From assembly GCF_026163565.1 (NCBI RefSeq), contig NZ_JAPDKN010000028.1, forward strand, positions 1 to 64,000: a DNA stretch of 64,000 nt, in the 5' to 3' direction. A program made the translations under genes and the position numbers. Position 1 is the first letter of the stretch, and each line of letters opens with the position of its first letter. Origin of the DNA: Chryseobacterium sp. YIM B08800 (GTDB lineage: Bacteria; Bacteroidota; Bacteroidia; Flavobacteriales; Weeksellaceae). The notes beneath the pieces are model-generated. The model was not told the origin of the DNA and did no database searches. It saw only the letters and a program-made list of their open reading frames with translations. This document shows, one piece after another, positions 62,134 through 64,000 of this stretch.

Positions 62134-63252
62134 TTATAAAGCAATTTGGCTGTGCGTGATGCCGTATTCGGTTTCAGCAATCATATAATCAACGACTTTC
62201 TTCAAATCTCCGGTTTCTTTATAGACCGCCAATTGCCGATCTGCACCCGTTCCGTTTTCCAAAATTTTCCAGGCATATTCTACTTCTTTTCTGCATCCTA
62301 ATTCATCCACAACATCATCAATAAACTCTAAAAGTTCCTTTAAAAGATCAGGGTAAGGTACAGATTCTTCTTTACCAAAATCAATCAGTTTAGAATGAAT
62401 TCCATCTTTAGAAGCACGCCATTTGTTTTCGTTAAGCAACAATCTTCTGTAGCTTCTGAAACTTAAATTCTGCTGATGAAGTTTATAGATTTTAGCCACT
62501 AAACTCTGCATAATTGCAGCCAAACAAACCGTTTCTTCAATTCTTAAAGGCATATCGCAAATCCTGAACTCAATGGTCGGATAAAACGGGTGAACACGCA
62601 GATCCCACCAAATTTTCTTGGCATTATCAATTGTTCCTGTTTTTACCAAAAGATCTACATAGCTGTCAAATTCCGCCAAAGAAGTAAAGTAACTCGGGAT
62701 TCCGGTTCTTGGGAATTTTACAAAAATTTCCTGTCTGTAAGATTTAAAACCAGTACTTCTTCCAATCCAGAAAGGGGAGTTGGTTGATAAAGCATAAACA
62801 TGCGGAAGGAAATAGCGCATTACATTCTGTATTCTTACGCCTTCTTCACGGTTTGGAATTCCAATGTGAACGTGCAATCCGAAAATAAGATTTCCACGGG
62901 CAACATCGCCCATATCGTCTACAATTTTGTTGTAACGTTCGCCGTTTGTAATGGTGTTGTGTTCCCAATTTGAAAAAGGATGAGTTCCACCACCAGAAAC
63001 ACGAAGTCCCTGTTCATGAGCTGTGTTGATCAAATGTCTTCTAAGATTGGTGAGTTCAGCCTGAGCTTCCTGAATATTCTGGCAAATTCCGGTTTCCATT
63101 TCAATCATCGATTCGTGCATTTCGTGTTTTAAATTTTCGCTTAAAACAGCTTTTCCGCCTTCAATAATTTTTGAAACGTGAGAAATTAAATCACGGCTTT
63201 CAACATCTATAATCTGATATTCTTCTTCTATTCCTATTGTAAATTGATGCAT
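62134..63252 (-). CDS. GCS2-type carboxylate-amine ligase (YbdK-like), cluster gene 2
   Basis: This 372-aa protein opens HQFTIGIEEEYQIID, the metal-binding start of the glutamate-cysteine ligase 2 fold. It continues with MHESMIEMETGICQN, HPFSNWEHNTITNG and the arginine-containing TIEFRICDMPLRIEE. Relatives such as E. coli YbdK have weak gamma-glutamylcysteine ligase activity, but true substrates of this branch are not established. It is in a unit with an ATP-grasp (partial gene upstream) and an amidotransferase, a setting seen in amidoligase clusters. Confidence 0.85.
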   Translation of the reverse strand: MHQFTIGIEEEYQIIDVESRDLISHVSKIIEGGKAVLSENLKHEMHESMIEMETGICQNIQEAQAELTNLRRHLINTAHEQGLRVSGGGTHPFSNWEHNTITNGERYNKIVDDMGDVARGNLIFGLHVHIGIPNREEGVRIQNVMRYFLPHVYALSTNSPFWIGRSTGFKSYRQEIFVKFPRTGIPSYFTSLAEFDSYVDLLVKTGTIDNAKKIWWDLRVHPFYPTIEFRICDMPLRIEETVCLAAIMQSLVAKIYKLHQQNLSFRSYRRLLLNENKWRASKDGIHSKLIDFGKEESVPYPDLLKELLEFIDDVVDELGCRKEVEYAWKILENGTGADRQLAVYKETGDLKKVVDYMIAETEYGITHSQIAL

Positions 63253-63277
63253 TTTTTTTCAGTGTTTTTTTTAGGTT

Positions 63278-64000
63278 TTATTTTACAGAGTCTTTTACAA
63301 AAGTTCCCCACGAGATATTGGGTTTTCCGGGAACGTGTTCTTTAGCTTTTTCAATGGCTAATTTTGCAGAATGTTCTACAATCCACGCAAAATTTTCTTC
63401 TCCTACAGAGTTTTTGTCTGCATCCGGAGCAGGATTACAGAAATCAATGGCGTAAGGAATTCCATCTCTTACCGCAAATTCTACGGTGTTGAAATCGTAT
63501 CCTAAAGCCTGATTCATTTTAATGGTATAATCATGAATTGTTTTCAATAATTTTTTTAAATCTTCACCTTCTGTTTGATGCGTGGTTTCATATCTCAAAT
63601 GTGGTGCATTTCTTGGCTCATAAGGCATAATGTGAACGTATTTTTGCCCTAAACAATACACTCTGTAATAATCCTGAAAAACAATTTCTTCCTGCACCAT
63701 CATTACTAATTGTTCTGTTTCGCTCAGTTTATCCCAAAGATCCTGCGGATTTTCTACTCTGTAAACACTTTTCCAGCCACCACCGTCGTGAGGTTTCATA
63801 TAAGCAGGAAATCCTACGTAATCAAAAATATATTCCCAGTCGTGTGGAAACTTTAGGTTTCTGAATGAAGTTTCGGAAGTGTTTGTAGGTCTTTCGTGTG
63901 AAGGAAGCAAAACAGTTTTTGGTAAAGGAATTCCAAGTTTGGTCATTAAAGCATTGTTGAAGAATTTCTCATCTGCGCTCCACCAAAAAGGATTATTGAT
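63278..64000 (-). CDS. ATP-grasp domain protein, 5' end cut by the window, cluster gene 1
   Basis: The frame is open across the right edge: the residues just before the first internal methionine read INNPFWWSADEKFFNNAL, so the real start is beyond 64000. The visible 240 residues hold PAYMKPHDGGGWKSVYRV, MMVQEEIVFQDYYRVYCL and a metal-site region FNTVEFAVRDGIPYAIDFCNPAPDAD, all ATP-grasp features. It lies 25 bp upstream of the GCS2-type gene, so it is the first visible gene of the amidoligase unit. Confidence 0.8.
   Translation of the reverse strand: MNNPFWWSADEKFFNNALMTKLGIPLPKTVLLPSHERPTNTSETSFRNLKFPHDWEYIFDYVGFPAYMKPHDGGGWKSVYRVENPQDLWDKLSETEQLVMMVQEEIVFQDYYRVYCLGQKYVHIMPYEPRNAPHLRYETTHQTEGEDLKKLLKTIHDYTIKMNQALGYDFNTVEFAVRDGIPYAIDFCNPAPDADKNSVGEENFAWIVEHSAKLAIEKAKEHVPGKPNISWGTFVKDSVK

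Noticed and set aside
1..64000. CRISPR array, prophage or insertion sequence
   Set aside because: No regularly spaced identical repeats, phage structural genes or transposase motifs were seen. The repeats present are dispersed palindromes.

Overview
The window looks like the chromosome of a Flavobacteriia member, most likely Chryseobacterium or a close Weeksellaceae relative. The DNA is AT-rich. Promoters follow the Bacteroidetes pattern TTG-N19-TAnnTTTG, with textbook copies before blaI, lpd and the tetR-type gene. Shine-Dalgarno sequences are scarce. Lineage-typical families are present: GLPGLI proteins, a DUF4476 protein and a BlaI/M56 pair with a TonB-receptor-like tail. There is no rRNA, transposase, prophage or CRISPR array. 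The only RNA gene is the 3' part of an initiator-type tRNA-Met at the left edge. Two riboswitches are clear: cobalamin (before metE) and TPP (before a PnuC/PnuT-type transporter).

Layout. 1-5.3 kb: tRNA end, a secreted protein, and a blaI-M56-GLPGLI-GLPGLI unit with operator-like dyads. 5.4-11.7 kb (minus): M61 and M1 peptidases, then kdsD-unknown-tatC. 11.8-21.7 kb (plus): recQ, a toxin-antitoxin-like pair whose toxin has an in-frame TGA, a GT4 glycosyltransferase, small cysteine-rich proteins, lpd, DUF4476 and CvfB-like genes. 21.9-28.2 kb: tetR-tolC-hlyD-RND efflux operon with duplicated operators. 28.4-32.9 kb (minus): a J-domain/KTSC protein, an HNH pair and metE. 33.4-42.9 kb: cobalamin riboswitch, Lrp regulator, SUFU protein, a decapitated VOC gene, Nudix, epimerase, HPP, TPP riboswitch/transporter, acyl-CoA dehydrogenase-like protein and an erythromycin-esterase-like secreted protein. 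43.2-46.4 kb: ssb, an HRDC protein, hisS and a DUF1835 protein. 46.5-50.8 kb (minus): an SNase-like nuclease and a tight three-gene membrane/GTPase/coiled-coil operon. 51-55 kb: methyltransferase, isoaspartyl peptidase, monooxygenase/hydrolase pair and its divergent regulator. 55.2-59 kb: divergent cyanophycinase and cyanophycin synthetase. 59-64 kb (minus): ATP-grasp, GCS2-type ligase, class I amidotransferase and a second ATP-grasp-like protein, running off the right edge.

Three systems stand out. First, a complete predicted cyanophycin cycle (synthetase, cyanophycinase, isoaspartyl dipeptidase candidate) lies within 7 kb. Second, an amidoligase cluster next to it has no known product. Third, the three-gene GTPase operon resembles predicted GTPase-centred conflict or signalling systems. 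Intergenic DNA also carries two families of imperfect palindromic, MITE-like repeats. One copy sits in the long leader between the cobalamin riboswitch and metE.
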